A stretch of 64,000 bases of DNA from positions 1 through 64,000 of the forward strand of contig CAMVLT010000016.1 of assembly GCA_947168395.1 (NCBI GenBank). Reading direction: 5' to 3'. The notes under the pieces are model-generated. The model worked only from the letters and a program-made list of their open reading frames with translations. It was not told where the DNA came from and ran no database searches. Below, piece after piece: positions 62,924-64,000 of this stretch (position 1 is its first letter; every line of letters starts with the position of its first letter). Origin of the DNA: an uncultured Prevotellaceae bacterium (GTDB lineage Bacteria; Bacteroidota; Bacteroidia; Bacteroidales; Bacteroidaceae). The position numbers and the translations under genes were made by a program.

Positions 62924-62939
62924 CAACATCATCGCAATT

Positions 62940-63012
62940 CCTCCCCTAAACAGGGGAGGCCACCCCCAAGAAATCCCCACCCCTTTTAGGGGAGGGGCAG
63001 GGGTGGGGGTGA
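62940..63012. repeat. GC-rich palindromic elements downstream of the NTF2-like gene
   Basis: Copy a (62940-62967) is CCTCCCCT, AAAC, AGGGGAGG then CCACCCCC; copy b (62975-63012) is CCCCACCCCTTTTAGGGG, AGGGGC, AGGGGTGGGGGTG. Same family as at 35294-35439 and 47667-47794, here wholly outside genes. Confidence 0.72.
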
Positions 63013-63029
63013 GTCTTCGCTCTTTGACA

Positions 63030-63600
63030 TAGTGACACAGTAAATGTAACAACTCAGTTCCGTGAGCCGCAGGCTCATTAACTCCCGCTAACTCCCGCTA
63101 ACTACGGAGCAAGCGTAGTACAGGGATTTTTTTCAACAAAGGGTGACACGCTGACACAACCCCGATAAACAAAGGCTGTGCAACGTTTTTAAGGGTGACA
63201 CAGGGTGACACAAGGGTGACACGGCTTGATGCTTGGGTAGGGTAAACTCAATTACTGCAAGTCGCTCAGTAGATGATAGTTAGGAGTAGTCCTTGAAATT
63301 CTCGAGAGAATTCAGAGGTTTACCGTAAGGAAACCATAGCTTAGGGTAGGGTAAACCCTTAAATTCTCTCGAGAATTTCAAGGATTACCGCAAGATAAGC
63401 ACAAGCGACACTACTGCTCTAACTGAGTTTAGGGTAATGTAACCGCAAGTTCTCAGCCACATCTCGAGATGTGTCAACGTTGTGTCAGCGTGTGTCACCG
63501 TTTCCAATGGGTGACACGCACACTAACCATCTGTGATTCATTCAATTGCAAAGGTTGTGTCACCCGTGTCACCGTTTACTGCAAATTGTTATATAATTGA
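63030..63600. repeat. Intergenic repeat island E (GTGACAC words)
   Basis: GTGACAC or GGGTGACAC words occur in direct blocks (63032, 63141-63157, 63193-63222, 63510) and inverted blocks (63471-63500, 63556-63575). Centrally, a perfect 22-bp inverted repeat (63291-63312 and 63362-63383, CCTTGAAATTCTCGAGAG arm) encloses GTTTACCGTAAGG and TAGGGTAGGGTAAACC, the motif shared with islands B and D. There is no gene between 62924 and 63693. Confidence 0.85.
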
Positions 63601-63664
63601 CGTATGCGAGGAGGCCAATTCAAAGAAATCTGCACGAAGATTTGGTAATCTCACAATAAATCGC

Positions 63665-63672
63665 TATCTTTG
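63665..63672 (+). promoter_or_regulatory. -7 box for second MNT gene
   Basis: TATCTTTG, 21 bp before the ATG at 63694. Confidence 0.6.
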
Positions 63673-63693
63673 CGGCAAATATGTTCGATTAGT

Positions 63694-64000
63694 ATGAATA
63701 ACCCCACAGTCATAAATAGCATCAAGGAGATTGCAGTAAAGACATTGCCTGCAAATAGTTCTCTGCTGCTCTATGGATCTCGTGCTCGTGGCGACAACCG
63801 TGTTGACAGCGACTGGGACTTGCTGATATTGCTCGACAAGCCTAAACTCTCGTCTCAGGATTACGATTACGGATACCCATTTAGGGAACTGGGATGGGAT
63901 ATCGGTGAGGAAATAAGTCCGCACATCTATACCAAGAAACAATGGGACGAATGGACTTTCCTGCCCTACCATAAGAATGTTGAACGTGATAAAATAGTTT
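63694..64000 (+). CDS. Nucleotidyltransferase domain protein (MNT-like), partial
   Basis: The frame is open from ATG 63694 to the window end (102 codons, 3' end missing). LLLYGSRARGDNRVDSDWDL contains a complete GSx10DxD nucleotidyltransferase motif near residues 29-43. The following FRELGWDIGEEISPHIYTKK with WDEWTFLPYHKNVERD fits the small nucleotidyltransferases that act as antitoxins or transferases with HEPN partners. The partner, if any, would lie beyond the window. It has its own -7 box and sits right after a repeat island, a setting like that of mntA-hepT near island D. Confidence 0.8.
   Translation, partial: MNNPTVINSIKEIAVKTLPANSSLLLYGSRARGDNRVDSDWDLLILLDKPKLSSQDYDYGYPFRELGWDIGEEISPHIYTKKQWDEWTFLPYHKNVERDKIV

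Noticed and set aside
1..64000. tRNA, rRNA and CRISPR arrays
   Set aside because: I looked for cloverleaf genes, rRNA segments and regularly spaced repeats with unique spacers and saw none; the repeat islands lack unique spacers of constant length.

Overview
The window reads as a chromosomal segment of a Prevotella-like member of the Bacteroidales. Support: repeated Bacteroidetes-type promoter -7 boxes (TAnnTTTG) with little sign of strong Shine-Dalgarno sites, a fumarate reductase set in the order cytochrome b, flavoprotein, iron-sulfur subunit, a PorZ-like type IX secretion protein, a secreted glycanase with a type-IX-like tail, lipoproteins with short lipoboxes, and membrane-anchored AraC and RND genes of Bacteroidetes style. 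Genus assignment is inference from these traits. I saw no rRNA, tRNA or CRISPR array.

Layout. 1-760 is non-coding and repeat-rich. 764-5954 (minus) is a likely operon ndk, M3 peptidase, MGMT-like protein, FMN reductase, DUF488 and a dual-OB-like protein. 6106-10364 (plus) is an RND adaptor and pump. 10402-15480 (minus) is murQ, an EamA transporter, a GH16 and a GH30 glycanase, divergent from a GH109-like enzyme (15617-17002) across a nearly symmetrical promoter region. 17378-18067 is a membrane AraC regulator. 18628-22101 is frdCAB. 22231-36261 holds housekeeping genes: SpoU methyltransferase, mnmG, apt, uvrC, dtd, MazG-like, deoC, polyprenyl synthase, polA, ychF and lgt. mutS, a carboxypeptidase-regulatory-like protein and a sugar isomerase follow on the minus strand. 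41948-42620 is a HepT/MntA toxin-antitoxin pair. 43196-50309 carries a lipoprotein gene, leuS, a YitT protein, rdgB and porZ. 50316-52907 (minus) is a phosphoethanolamine transferase and nadA. 53422-58964 (plus) is rbfA, a LolC/E-like permease, an M16 protease, a DUF59 protein and lpxH. From 59 kb on the DNA looks accessory: two gene remnants, an AT-rich two-gene membrane module, a secreted NTF2-like protein, another repeat island and the start of a second MNT nucleotidyltransferase.

Three things stand out. (1) Origin-domain signals: a tight cluster of DnaA boxes at 53089-53274 between the divergent nadA and rbfA, and two parS-like palindromes directly after the stop codons of mnmG and apt. 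(2) Five gene-free islands (about 0.17, 17.1, 27.6, 42.8 and 63.3 kb) share one plan, with short words repeated in direct and inverted blocks, but each uses its own word; three also share GTAAAC/GTTTACC motifs. (3) Short palindromic elements (CCCCTCCC..GGGAGGGG..GGGGGTGGG and GTTGCGAT-N3-ATCGCAAC) lie between genes and also inside coding sequence, where they seem to supply the ends of Lgt, the YitT protein and RdgB and insertions in LeuS.
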